This document shows positions 15,509 to 23,327 of a stretch of 24,365 nt of DNA, piece by piece. The notes under the pieces were generated by a model. That model saw only the letters and a list, made by a program, of their open reading frames with translations. It was not told where the DNA came from and did no database searches. The position numbers and the translations under genes were made by a program. The stretch is from positions 1 through 24,365 of the forward strand of contig DAOVIH010000007.1 of the NCBI GenBank assembly GCA_030673805.1, given 5' to 3'. Source of the stretch: Candidatus Bathyarchaeota archaeon (GTDB taxonomy: Archaea; Thermoproteota; Bathyarchaeia; Bathyarchaeales; Bathycorpusculaceae). Within the stretch, counting starts at the first letter, position 1. Every line of letters starts with the position of its first letter.

Positions 15509-16417
15509 ATGAACAAGAAAACAAGAACCACTGATGCTTTACCTATTCTCCTGATGGGCGGCTTATTTGTTGTAATCCACTTGTTGGCCTTGTTGGTAGC
15601 GGCTCCGTTTAGAGCCTCTGGGGTTATTGCATTTCCGGACCCAAACGATCCGATGAATCTAGTGTATTTCTTCTTGTTGTTGCTCGTGTTCACAATCGCG
15701 ATTCTGCTAATTTCGAAGTTCTGGAAGAAGGAAGTGGTCCGAATAATTGTGCTAGGAGCAACGGCGATACTTGCCATCTACGTGTTTTATCCCTTATTCT
15801 CAATCGTTATTCCACAAGCTTGGTTATCACTAGGGTTGTCTATAGCTTTCTCAACCATTCTCCTCATAATGCTTGTGAAAAAACCCGAATGGTATATACT
15901 AGACTTAGTAGGCATCTTCACAGCAGTTGGTGCAATTGCAATGCTGGGCATTTCTTTGAACATCTTAATAGTGATAGTATTGCTTATTGCCATGTCCATA
16001 TACGACGCGATATCCGTCTATAGAACCAAACACATGATAGATCTCGCGGACACTCTCATAGACCAAAAACTTCCAGTTTTGTTTGTCATTCCAAAAAGAA
16101 AAGACTACTCATTAGTTGAAGAAACAAAAAGCCTGAAAGAAAAACTACGAGACGGAGAAGAACGAGATGCTTTCTTTCTAGGAGTGGGAGATGTTGTTTT
16201 TCCGGGGATTTTGGCCGTAGCTGCCTTTTATAGCTTATCTAGCTACGAACTCCTCGTTGCCCTATCGGTGATATTGGGTACACTTGTCGGTTTTGTAGTG
16301 CTTATGGCGGTAGTAATCAAGGGGAAACCACAAGCAGGTCTACCATACCTTTGCACGGGCGCTATACTAGGCTATCTAGTTGCTAGCTTCCTAATTTTTG
16401 GGACACTTGCAATTTAA
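15509..16417 (+). CDS. Presenilin/signal-peptide-peptidase-like intramembrane aspartyl protease
   Basis: A 302-residue protein with about nine membrane helices. The two catalytic aspartates lie in IYDAISVY (D166) and LGVGDVVFPG (D228), the YD and GxGD motifs of the presenilin/SPP family. The third motif is seen as KPQAGLPYL (273-281), an archaeal variant of the PAL sequence. Between the two aspartates is a charged cytoplasmic loop (about 171-222). It should cut transmembrane segments of other proteins inside the membrane, for example leftover signal peptides. ATG start with AGAAGAG before it, 186 bases after the tRNA; single gene. It converges on the ADH synthase gene. The family assignment is strong; substrates unknown. 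Confidence 0.9.
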   Translation: MNKKTRTTDALPILLMGGLFVVIHLLALLVAAPFRASGVIAFPDPNDPMNLVYFFLLLLVFTIAILLISKFWKKEVVRIIVLGATAILAIYVFYPLFSIVIPQAWLSLGLSIAFSTILLIMLVKKPEWYILDLVGIFTAVGAIAMLGISLNILIVIVLLIAMSIYDAISVYRTKHMIDLADTLIDQKLPVLFVIPKRKDYSLVEETKSLKEKLRDGEERDAFFLGVGDVVFPGILAVAAFYSLSSYELLVALSVILGTLVGFVVLMAVVIKGKPQAGLPYLCTGAILGYLVASFLIFGTLAI

Positions 16418-16526
16418 GCCTGCCTCTTTACATTTGGGTTTTGCAAAAACCTTCACCATCCAAAAATATTTGTCTCTTAGGCTTGCGTGGTGCTCGACAT
16501 CAAATAGCTATTCTGCAGCTAGTTTT

Positions 16527-17327
16527 TTACTTCATGTATTTTGTTAAGGCCGTTTCAGGATCTAAATTTTCATGAACTATCCCGCAGAGTACTCTTACCA
16601 TTTTGGTCGGGGTCTTATGTTGGAACACATTTCTTCCCGCAGCTACTCCCGCTCCTCCAGCTTGGATGCTTCCGTATACCATTTGGCAGAATTCTTCATC
16701 AGTGCTAGTCTTAGGCCCTCCAGCCATAACCACCGGAACAGGACAGCCATTCACAACCTCCTTAAAAGTGGTAGGATCACCTGTGTAGTTGGTTTTGACA
16801 ATATCTGCTCCGAGCTCAGCCCCTACCCTTGCCACATGTTTAATCACATCTACATTGTATTGATTGACTATCTTGGGCCCCCGGGGATACATCATGGCCA
16901 GCAACGGCATAGCCCATTCATCACACATCTTTGCCGTGGTGCCTAGTAATGAAAGCTGCTGAAATTCCGTCTCAGAACCAATGTTAATATGTAAAGAAAC
17001 TGCGTCTGCCCCCAGTCTAATCGCCTCCTCTACTCGAGCAACCTGAACCTTATCATTTGGGTCTGGTCCTAAACTGGTACTAGCAGAGAGGTGAAGTATT
17101 AACCCGACATCTCTTCCAAATCCCCTATAGCCAGACCTAATTATGCCTTTATGCTCAAGAACCGCATTTGCTCCTCCATCAGCAACCATATTCACCACGG
17201 TTTTCATGTCTAACAACCCGTCCACAGGCCCAATCGAAACGCCATGGTCCAACGGGATGATGACAGTTCTCTTAGTATTCCGGTTCATAATACGATCCAA
17301 ACGTATGCTCTTCCCTATCTCACTCAT
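16527..17327 (-). CDS. aroA': 2-amino-3,7-dideoxy-D-threo-hept-6-ulosonate (ADH) synthase
   Basis: A DhnA-type class I aldolase, a TIM barrel. In archaea lacking DAHP synthase it condenses 6-deoxy-5-ketofructose-1-phosphate with aspartate semialdehyde to start aromatic amino acid synthesis. The sequence closely follows the MJ0400 group: RLDRIMNRNTKRTVIIPLDH, GPVDGLLDM, AVLEHKGIIRSGYRG, LLAMMYPRG, and GADIVKTNYTGD with the Schiff-base Lys (residue 178 from the ATG), then PVVMAGGPK and AAGRNVFQHKTP. A fructose-bisphosphate aldolase role is the alternative, but the GVSIGPVDGL loop and overall match favour ADH synthase. I use ATG 17327 because GTGGT lies just upstream; the GTG at 17336 adds three residues and overlaps that site. 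No aroB'-type partner is near. Confidence 0.88.
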   Translation of the reverse strand: MSEIGKSIRLDRIMNRNTKRTVIIPLDHGVSIGPVDGLLDMKTVVNMVADGGANAVLEHKGIIRSGYRGFGRDVGLILHLSASTSLGPDPNDKVQVARVEEAIRLGADAVSLHINIGSETEFQQLSLLGTTAKMCDEWAMPLLAMMYPRGPKIVNQYNVDVIKHVARVGAELGADIVKTNYTGDPTTFKEVVNGCPVPVVMAGGPKTSTDEEFCQMVYGSIQAGGAGVAAGRNVFQHKTPTKMVRVLCGIVHENLDPETALTKYMK

Positions 17328-17553
17328 GAATACCACTTTCTGAAATCCAATAATCTATGATGAGAAAAAAGAGCAACTTCGTAAATAAACTTTTCAATTA
17401 ACTGACAAAAAGAATTGAAGAAGCGAACGACTACGCTACAGGGTATTATCATTGTTCGCCAAAACCAAAGTAGCTCAAACAAGGTTCGATTGTAATTTGT
17501 TAACCACGCTAGATTGATAAGTTGGCACTAGGTGAAAATTGTGGTGATCTTTG

Positions 17554-18285
17554 TTGGTAGGAGTTGGTGATAGGTTTCAAAGCGAAACCAAGTATTTTAG
17601 AGGAAACTTGCAGGGTGGACATCTAGACTGGTTGAATAAACCAAAAACTTTCAAGAATTACCCCGATTCCATTACAGTCAAACTGCGATTGCCAGAAGGA
17701 ACAAAAAACCTATCGCTAGAAGAAAGTTTGAAAAATCGTAGAAGTGTTCGCAGATTCGCCAGTGAACCCATAAACAAGATTCAATTGTCTTATCTCCTTT
17801 GGGCTTCAACTGGCATTCGAAGGAAAGTTGGAGGATACGAATTCCGTACTGCTCCTTCTGCAGGAGCACTATACCCAATCGAAACGTATCTCATTTCAAA
17901 TAATGTGGACGGTTTAGAGAAAGGAATTTATCATTATTCAGTACGATCTCATCTTTTAGAAGAACTAAAAACTGGTGATTTTGCCCAAGCATTCGCTCAG
18001 GCAGCCCTAGGGCAAGAATTGATCCGTGAATCGGCCATTGTAGTTATCTGGACTGCTATCTTCGCAAGATCAAAATGGAAATATAACCAAAGAGCCTACC
18101 GATATGTCTACCTTGATGCTGGACATATTGCTCAGAATTTAGCTCTCGCTGCAAGCAGTGTTAATTTAGGGTCTTGCCAGATCGGTGCTTTCTTTGACGA
18201 TGAAATCAACCAGCTTGTGGGTGTAGATGGAAAAGACGAGAGTGCATTGTATATGAGTGTTGTAGGTTGCCCAATACTGTCGTAG
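17554..18285 (+). CDS. SagB-type nitroreductase/dehydrogenase
   Basis: An FMN-dependent oxidoreductase of the nitroreductase fold, about 243 residues. SLKNRRSVRRF and RTAPSAGALYPIE are the FMN-binding motifs, with the SAGALYP typical of the SagB/ThcOx branch. RAYRYVYLDAGHIAQNLALA and LGSCQIGAF follow in family order. SagB members can oxidise azoline rings to azoles in peptide natural products, but many archaeal stand-alone copies have unknown substrates, and there is no YcaO or precursor peptide here, so a general reductase is equally likely. The start is TTG: GGTGAT lies five bases before TTG 17554 and only two before TTG 17551, so 17554 is preferred. It is divergent from the ADH synthase gene. 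Confidence 0.85.
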   Translation: MVGVGDRFQSETKYFRGNLQGGHLDWLNKPKTFKNYPDSITVKLRLPEGTKNLSLEESLKNRRSVRRFASEPINKIQLSYLLWASTGIRRKVGGYEFRTAPSAGALYPIETYLISNNVDGLEKGIYHYSVRSHLLEELKTGDFAQAFAQAALGQELIRESAIVVIWTAIFARSKWKYNQRAYRYVYLDAGHIAQNLALAASSVNLGSCQIGAFFDDEINQLVGVDGKDESALYMSVVGCPILS

Positions 18286-18416
18286 GCTCTTCCAAGTTGG
18301 AAATAACTACAAATATGCTTGATTCCTTTCTATGGACCAGCCTATTACTAATCCATATCTGAGATTCACAAATCATAGTTAGCTGAAGCTTCAATCAACC
18401 CGAATGGGCTTAAAGA

Positions 18417-19157
18417 ATGACCGAATTGGTTTCTGACGAGCAAGCAGTTATTTCCTCAAGGACAACCACTATCAAAGAAAAGATTGTTCCTAGAAAGACT
18501 ATTGTCTACAAGACTTTAGTTGACCCTGCCGTAATGAAGATTTCTGGGGAAAGAATAAAGACCCAATTATTTGCCAGGTTTGGATTTTTGAAACCTAAGC
18601 CTGATGAGGTACAATTAGTTTCAATTGACAAGTACTATGAGATCTACATGCTAATCGGTGGAAAATACTTCATTGACTATTATCGCAAGCGCAACTACAG
18701 GGTAAAAGTTGAAAAAACCGTTTTTGACGTCTGAATACTAAGACACAAGTTTACGCCTGAAAAAGCCCAGGGGGCTTCTCCCAACGATCCTAATGTGCTC
18801 GAACTGATAGGTGAAGAGAGGCTAGCCAAGAAGGTTGAAGCTTCTTATATTCTTGATAGGCATGGTGCACGAACCTCACTAGACGAGCTACCGTCTGCTC
18901 CTTCAGAGAAACGACCAAAGAAGATTCTAACAAAATTTGGCCTTGAAGAGATTGCCTCGGCCCACGACCTATTGATAATTCGAAAAAAGCTATGTAAAAG
19001 GCCGAATGACTGCAACAGAATCGTGACCGAACTCTTTGAAGTGAGCGAACGAATCATAATTTACACTCCAAGATTCAAAATAAGGTTCAAGAATCTTAAA
19101 ACGGGTGAGGAAAAGACAACAGATTTCGACGGAGTAACCGCCAAAAGGATAAAATAG
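18417..19157 (+). pseudogene. Hypothetical protein gene interrupted by one in-frame TGA
   Basis: One frame runs from ATG 18417 to 19157 (246 codons) with a single TGA at 18732-18734 (codon 106). Before it: DEVQLVSIDKYYEIYMLIGG and KYFIDYYRKRNYRVKVEKTV. After it the same frame resumes at once with ILRHKFTPEKAQGASPNDPN, then a conserved-looking tail (KRPNDCNRIVTELFEVSER, IIIYTPRFKIRF, LKTGEEKTTDFDGVTAKRIK). The overall shape resembles an archaeal family of unknown function with an alpha/beta head and a Cys-containing tail. The two halves look like one protein, so the TGA is probably a recent nonsense change (from CGA or TGG). Selenocysteine or readthrough is possible but unsupported; a restart at GTG 18795 is unlikely. 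No family name. Confidence 0.72.
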
Positions 19158-19304
19158 AACTCTCATCCAAACCTGAAAAAATGATGGTGAGACTGAGAAA
19201 ACAATTTCGTACTCTGTTCTTTTAGCTCTATCCAATCCTCAAGATACACTCCGGATTTAGAAATTTTTGCTTATTAACAATTAAGCCACTGATAAATCTT
19301 GATA

Positions 19305-19329
19305 GTTAGCACTATATGTAAATGTTAAC
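19305..19329. promoter_or_regulatory. TATA box enclosed by an inverted repeat; candidate operator
   Basis: A 7-base inverted repeat, GTTAGCA (19305-19311) and TGTTAAC (19323-19329), pairs except for one G-T position and brackets the TATA-like CTATATGTA (19312-19320), about 45 bases before the ATG at 19364. A dimeric repressor bound here would block TBP. The winged-helix gene in the operon is the obvious candidate. Seen by eye. Confidence 0.45.
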
Positions 19330-19363
19330 AAAAGATAATATCCGCTAAGATATACCCCTTAAC

Positions 19364-19555
19364 ATGGAAGTCCAGCGACAGGCGAGTCGATTGGCAAGAT
19401 TATTTGCTCTGCCGATTGCAATCTTTATTTGGTTCATTGGATTTGGTTTTCTCTGGATAGATTCCCAAAGAAGCCGCAAAAAACGTTCTACTGTCTCAGA
19501 CTCAGTTGCCTTAACCTTCATGGTTTTAGCGCCAGAAGAGAAACAGACAATCTGA
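19364..19555 (+). CDS. Small membrane protein
   Basis: A 63-residue protein with one membrane helix (about 11-31, LARLFALPIAIFIWFIGFG) followed by FLWIDSQRSRKKRS, so the basic tail probably lies in the cytoplasm. The shape matches small archaeal membrane proteins of the type 'ALPI..FIW.IGW...WI.S', which have no known role. It precedes the winged-helix gene by 36 bases and is likely co-transcribed from the promoter near 19312. ATG start; no strong ribosome site, so it may be near-leaderless. Confidence 0.6.
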   Translation: MEVQRQASRLARLFALPIAIFIWFIGFGFLWIDSQRSRKKRSTVSDSVALTFMVLAPEEKQTI

Positions 19556-19591
19556 GACTTCCTATGACTGAAAACTATGGAGAAATAGAAA

Positions 19592-19921
19592 TTGACCGTA
19601 ACTGCCACGAATGAACTACAGGTATATCTCCGCAAAAGCAGGTTTCAATTCACTCCTCGCAGAACAAGATATGACATCTGGGCTCAAATCTTAGCGTCCT
19701 GCAAACAAGAAGAAAAAACTCAATCTTGGTTGCTTTCCAAATTGGGGTTGTCCTCGGCCAAAGTAAAAGAATCCCTCACCTTTCTGTTGTCCGCAGAATT
19801 GATGGAGACTGTTGAATCGACGGGGATTGCCTTAACGAAGTTCAAGACAACCAAAAAAGGACAGGAAGCTTTGAGTACCTATCACCTTCTAGTCGATAGG
19901 TACTTCTCAATATATCAATAG
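19592..19921 (+). CDS. Winged-helix transcriptional regulator
   Basis: A 109-residue wHTH protein. The HTH covers about residues 23-62: RRTRYDIWAQILASC, then QSWLLSKLGLSSAKVKESLT is the positioning and recognition helix pair, and LLSAELMETVESTG opens the wing. TTKKGQEALSTYHLLVDRYF is the family's usual C-terminal dimer helix. It resembles the archaeal HTH_45-like group. The start is TTG 19592, with GGAG about 8 bases upstream. It follows the small membrane protein in the same direction. An operator-like repeat upstream of that gene (19305-19329) suggests autoregulation, which is inference. Confidence 0.82.
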   Translation: MTVTATNELQVYLRKSRFQFTPRRTRYDIWAQILASCKQEEKTQSWLLSKLGLSSAKVKESLTFLLSAELMETVESTGIALTKFKTTKKGQEALSTYHLLVDRYFSIYQ

Positions 19922-20030
19922 CCAAAGAGACTCTTGGATCAGTTATATTAGGGTAGAGTTAACCTTTCTTTTGAATGGTCTATTAGTTGGGTGTTTTAAA
20001 CCTTCGTTTTGGAGAATGCCGCTGATAAGA

Positions 20031-20040
20031 CATAAATAAG
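20031..20040 (+). promoter_or_regulatory. TATA-like element of the zinc-ribbon gene
   Basis: CATAAATAAG lies 50 bases before the ATG at 20091, the right distance for a short leader carrying the ribosome site GGAGGTGA (20079-20086). Confidence 0.45.
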
Positions 20041-20090
20041 CTCGGACAAAGAACTTTGATGAAAGACGATTGGTCAGCGGAGGTGAACAA

Positions 20091-20198
20091 ATGGTTAAGT
20101 GTGTTCTATGTGGTGCTGAAGTAGGAAAAGAACAGCCCGGGATTACCGAAGAAGGAAAATGTGATATCTGTAGACATAAGTTGGGAATTGAGAAATAA
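20091..20198 (+). CDS. 35-residue zinc-ribbon protein
   Basis: A very small gene with the best ribosome site in the window, GGAGGTGA at 20079-20086, four bases before the ATG. The protein has two CxxC pairs, KCVLCG (Cys4, Cys7) and KCDICR (Cys24, Cys27), separated by 16 residues, a classic zinc-ribbon knuckle that should bind one Zn. Lys/Glu-rich otherwise, no membrane segment. It has its own TATA-like element and a hairpin terminator, so it is a one-gene unit. Function unknown; such mini-ribbons may bind RNA, or DNA, or a partner protein. Confidence 0.8.
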   Translation: MVKCVLCGAEVGKEQPGITEEGKCDICRHKLGIEK

Positions 20199-20236
20199 TG
20201 TCTAGACTCCCTAGTTTATGTTCTGGATTAGAGACC

Positions 20237-20273
20237 AAAAACTTGGGTGTATCCCAGTTTTTCCCGTTTTGTC
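20237..20273 (+). terminator. Hairpin terminator after the zinc-ribbon gene
   Basis: AAAAACTTGGG (20237-20247) pairs with CCCAGTTTTT (20253-20262) with one bulged T, closing a 5-base loop, followed by a T-rich tail. A second, weaker stem, CCAAAA/TTTTGG then TTTTTTATTTT, lies at 20322-20352. Both are placed to end the zinc-ribbon transcript. Confidence 0.5.
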
Positions 20274-20385
20274 TTTGGATTTTGAATAGCCCTCAATAGG
20301 TTGATTTAGACCCTTTCAGCTCCAAAAACTTTGTTTTGGCTTTTTTATTTTACAAAAAGATGGTAGCGGTAGTGAGGGGTAATTG

Positions 20386-21042
20386 CTATCTCAAATAAAT
20401 TCCCATTTGAATCAGTGTTAAGAAGACAGCTAGTGTAGCTCCCACTGCGATTTGTGTAGGAGTGTGTGCTTTTAGCTTGATTCTCGCCCAAGCTACGGGC
20501 AATAACAAAAGGAAAAAGGGGAGCATGATGATGCCCATCTGTGTAGCCAAAAAAGTAGCTGGAGCGGTTATGCCTGAAGCGTGCACGCTTACTTTCCAGT
20601 ATTGACTGATCAGCATCAACGCTATCAAGTTTATTGTGTAGCAAGCCATGAGTGCAACTAGGGTAGGTGGAGCTCCGACCATCATGAGGACGACAATTCC
20701 TAGAAAGTAGCTGAGGGCAACTCCGGTGAAAGCTTTGGGGCGTGAACTGCGTTCTGAAGCGTAAATATCTGCAATGATTCCTCTTTTTGCTAAGCAATAA
20801 AGTATCGCGATTGGGAGAATTGACCCGAAAATACAACAAATAGACACTAAAAGGAAAATGGAAGGGGGATTCAAGTCCGTGATCAGAAATGCAAAGCTGT
20901 AAAGGGCCACTATGGGTGCGCCCAGAACTGCCGAAATAAGCTCAGCAAGCCTTCTTTTTCCATCCAATTCTGTTACCCTGTTTTGTAAATTCTCTCGGTG
21001 GCTATTTCTTGCCACTGAATTAAAAGATTTATTACTTACCAA
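20386..21042 (-). CDS. PAP2-like membrane phosphatase family protein
   Basis: A 218-residue protein with about six membrane helices. The PAP2 signature is spread as in archaeal members: RPKAFTG (first Arg/Lys-Pro motif), KVSVHASGITAP (middle His motif) and ARIKLKAHTPTQIAVGA (last Arg...His motif). PAP2 enzymes remove phosphate from lipid phosphates such as polyprenyl or archaetidic phosphates; here the motifs are loose, so activity is probable, not certain. The N-terminus is hydrophilic (residues 1-33). The TTG start at 21042 is weakly supported; GTG at residue 10 or TTG at residue 26 are alternatives. It lies 18 bases after the possible small gene at 21061-21279 on the same strand. Confidence 0.72.
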   Translation of the reverse strand: MVSNKSFNSVARNSHRENLQNRVTELDGKRRLAELISAVLGAPIVALYSFAFLITDLNPPSIFLLVSICCIFGSILPIAILYCLAKRGIIADIYASERSSRPKAFTGVALSYFLGIVVLMMVGAPPTLVALMACYTINLIALMLISQYWKVSVHASGITAPATFLATQMGIIMLPFFLLLLPVAWARIKLKAHTPTQIAVGATLAVFLTLIQMGIYLR

Positions 21043-21060
21043 TCACTAAAAGGTTTCTCC

Positions 21061-21279
21061 CTATTTCATACAGAATCTATGGAAAGTTACTGCTTTTTTC
21101 AGTTGAACCTTTTTTTGGATTCCCCGTCCGTTAATTCTCCAAGTCGAAATATGCTGGTTATTAATCTTTGGATAGAACGTTTGATTTTTGGTGGGGATTA
21201 TGATTTTTGAAGCTCCGATTTCAGTAAGGGCTAAATAGTACCCCTTCTTCGGTTGATACTCAAGGTAGGGGAAGATCAT
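21061..21279 (-). CDS. Possible 72-residue hypothetical protein abutting glyA
   Basis: Starts ATG at 21279, one base from the divergent glyA ATG (21281), and ends 18 bases before the PAP2-like gene. Sequence such as EYQPKKGYYLALTEIGASKI looks protein-like, with no membrane helix. But its promoter would have to lie inside glyA, and the glyA promoter would lie inside it; I see no motif. It may be a real overlapping gene or only the glyA upstream region. Confidence 0.3.
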   Translation of the reverse strand: MIFPYLEYQPKKGYYLALTEIGASKIIIPTKNQTFYPKINNQHISTWRINGRGIQKKVQLKKAVTFHRFCMK

Positions 21280-21280
21280 A

Positions 21281-22618
21281 ATGGAAGAGTTTTTGAATCT
21301 AGTCCAAAAACTGGTGGATGCAAGCCAACGACATGAGAACTACAGAGATCTGGAATGCATAAATTTGATAGCTAGTGAAGGTTTGAAGTCTCCAGCCGTA
21401 AGGCAGATGCTTAGTCTTTCCTCAGACTTGGAGGGTCGGTACGCGGAAGGAGAGAACGATTTCAAAGGCCATGTGAAGAAGCGTTATTATCAGGGCCAAG
21501 AATACATCACGGCAATCGAGGACCATACAACAGATTTGATCAAGAGATTGTTCGGGTGTAGTTGGGCAGACCTTCGTTTGGTCTCTGGTACACATGCCAA
21601 TTTGGCCACTTTCAAAGGTTTATCCATGGCAACCAAGAACCGTAAGATGGTTGTAACACCCCTTAGTTGCGGTGCTCACATATCCCACGATTATGCTGGA
21701 TTGGCAGGCTCAGTTCTCGGTTTGGAGAACATAAACCATGTTTACGATGTGGATGAGTTCAACATAGACCCTGACAAGTCAGCTGATGTGATTCGAGCTG
21801 CCAAACCTGGGATCATTACTTTTGGAGGCAGCCTATTCCTCTTTCCACACCCACTCAATGAGTTGAAGACTGTCGCAAATGAGGTTGGGGCCTACGTAGC
21901 TTATGATGCGTCCCATGTTCTGGGACTTATAGCTGGAGGTGTATTCCAAGATCCTTTCAGTGAAGGAGCAGACTTCATAACTTCTTCAACCCACAAGACT
22001 TTTCCGGGTCCCCAAGGAGGAGTCATACTCGGGAATTGCAGTAGCAAGCGAATGGAGAAGGCGATTAAGTCAATCCAGTTCGCTATCTTTCCGTTAAGCA
22101 CTTCAAACACTCACCTAGGAAGATTGCCAGCAGTTGGAATAGCTGCGTTGGAGATGAAGATCTTCGGCGCAGAACTGGCTAAACGTACCGTGGAAAATGC
22201 TCAGACAGCCGGGCAGTATCTTTACGAAAACGGAATTAATGTTGTGTGTGAAGCTAAGGGCTTTACGAAGTCACATCAAATAGCTGTTGACGTGGGGGAA
22301 TTCCAAGGAGGCAAAAAGGTTGCCCACCAACTTGAGGCGGCCAACATAATTTTGAACAAAAATCTCTTACCCTATAACGATCAGGACAACCGTGACAACC
22401 CCTCCGGTTTAAGAATTGGTTTTCAAGATGTAACAAGGCGGGGCTTTGGGAAAGGCGACATCAAGCATCTGTGCGATTTGATTCTAAAAGTGATAACAGG
22501 CAAAAATGCTCCTTCCGAAGTTAGAGAGATGGTTATCGCTATGAAAAGAGAGTTCAACGAAGTCAAATATGGCTTTCAAAGCCTAGAAGAAGCTCTGAAC
22601 TTAATCAAAAGAACCTAA
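21281..22618 (+). CDS. glyA: Serine hydroxymethyltransferase
   Basis: A PLP enzyme of the aspartate-aminotransferase fold, 445 residues. It converts serine and a pterin carrier (tetrahydrofolate or, in many archaea, tetrahydromethanopterin) to glycine and the methylene-pterin. LIASEGLKSPAVRQML (29-44) and EGRYAEGEND (51-60) are the substrate loops; YDASHVLGL (208-216) holds the PLP-pyridine Asp (D209) and H212; SSTHKTFPGPQGG (235-247) holds the PLP lysine K239. The C-terminus, PSGLRIGFQDVTRRGF, is an archaeal variant of the family's LG(T/S)P..T.RG. ATG start, GGTAGGGGAAG upstream. Its product links to C1 metabolism, fitting the MetV-like protein. Single gene. Confidence 0.93.
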   Translation: MEEFLNLVQKLVDASQRHENYRDLECINLIASEGLKSPAVRQMLSLSSDLEGRYAEGENDFKGHVKKRYYQGQEYITAIEDHTTDLIKRLFGCSWADLRLVSGTHANLATFKGLSMATKNRKMVVTPLSCGAHISHDYAGLAGSVLGLENINHVYDVDEFNIDPDKSADVIRAAKPGIITFGGSLFLFPHPLNELKTVANEVGAYVAYDASHVLGLIAGGVFQDPFSEGADFITSSTHKTFPGPQGGVILGNCSSKRMEKAIKSIQFAIFPLSTSNTHLGRLPAVGIAALEMKIFGAELAKRTVENAQTAGQYLYENGINVVCEAKGFTKSHQIAVDVGEFQGGKKVAHQLEAANIILNKNLLPYNDQDNRDNPSGLRIGFQDVTRRGFGKGDIKHLCDLILKVITGKNAPSEVREMVIAMKREFNEVKYGFQSLEEALNLIKRT

Positions 22619-22736
22619 GTTAGTCCCAAAGAACGCGCAGGTTTTGTATTAAAGCTTAACTGCTTTGTCCATTTTAGGTGTTAACTGATATTGAGTTGAA
22701 CATTGGGCGCAAAACTTATAATGGAACTGAAAAATA

Positions 22737-23147
22737 ATGAAATCAGTGAAAAAGATGGATATGGACAAGATATCTCGGTGGGCTTACACACTCTCTGTCT
22801 TGGTCGCAGTAATTGCAGGACTAGTGCTTGGCTATTTGGCTTGGGATGCAGGCGGTTGGATTGGAGACGTTGCAACTTGGAATAGTTACGTCATTATAGT
22901 ACTTTTGATACTAGGCATAATTGTGGGTCTAACCTCTATCACTATCGAGAAGGTTGGGCCTTTCTTGATCGCAACAATTGCGCTTGTGGTCGCTGCAGGA
23001 GCAAATGTCTGGGCACCTCTAGAAATCATTCACTCACTTCTATTCTTCTGGGCTTCTGCAATTACATCGTATATCGTGGCTTTCGCAGCTCCAACAGCCG
23101 TGATAATAGCTATTATTGCTATTCTTGGCATCACAAAAAGAAAGTAA
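22737..23147 (+). CDS. Small four-helix membrane protein
   Basis: A 136-residue protein with four predicted membrane helices (about 17-36, 50-66, 74-92, 102-130), ending in a basic TKRK. MDKISRWAYTLSVLVAVIAG starts the typical form, so translation may begin at the later Met 9 (22761) or Met 7; ATG 22737 is the longest choice. It resembles a widespread archaeal group of small hydrophobic proteins without assigned function. It is followed by a T-rich terminator and the HdeD-like gene, transcribed separately. Confidence 0.7.
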   Translation: MKSVKKMDMDKISRWAYTLSVLVAVIAGLVLGYLAWDAGGWIGDVATWNSYVIIVLLILGIIVGLTSITIEKVGPFLIATIALVVAAGANVWAPLEIIHSLLFFWASAITSYIVAFAAPTAVIIAIIAILGITKRK

Positions 23148-23156
23148 CACAACCAC

Positions 23157-23173
23157 CCCTTTTTTCTTTTTTC
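23157..23173 (+). terminator. T-rich terminator
   Basis: CCCC followed by six T, C and six T lies directly after the four-helix protein gene. Archaeal RNA polymerase stops at such oligo-T runs without a hairpin. An almost identical run ends the next gene at 23874-23890. Confidence 0.55.
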
Positions 23174-23256
23174 CAAACAAAGATGCTATTGAGATTGTCT
23201 AATCAGTTCTTAATGGAACCACTAGGAGTCATAGAGGAGCTTTCGAAGTTTGGTGC

Positions 23257-23266
23257 CTTATAAATG
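23257..23266 (+). promoter_or_regulatory. TATA-like element of the HdeD-like gene
   Basis: CTTATAAATG lies about 62 bases before the ATG at 23328, a close match to the archaeal TATA consensus, giving a leader near 35-40 bases with GAGG before the start. Confidence 0.5.
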
Positions 23267-23327
23267 AGAGCCAAAAAGCTTAAAACTCATCACTAGAAGG
23301 TAAAGAAGGAAATATCGAGGATTCAAT

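Noticed and set aside
18732..18734. Selenocysteine codon
   Set aside because: There is no SECIS-like structure that I can see and no redox motif around the TGA; archaeal selenoproteins are limited to few lineages. Kept only as a check in the finding.
18795..19157. Independent gene starting at GTG 18795
   Set aside because: The frame is continuous with the upstream ORF apart from the TGA, and there is no ribosome site before the GTG.
20345..20839. 164-residue minus-strand ORF
   Set aside because: It overlaps the PAP2-like gene in another frame and is His/Arg/Ser-rich, without domain signs.
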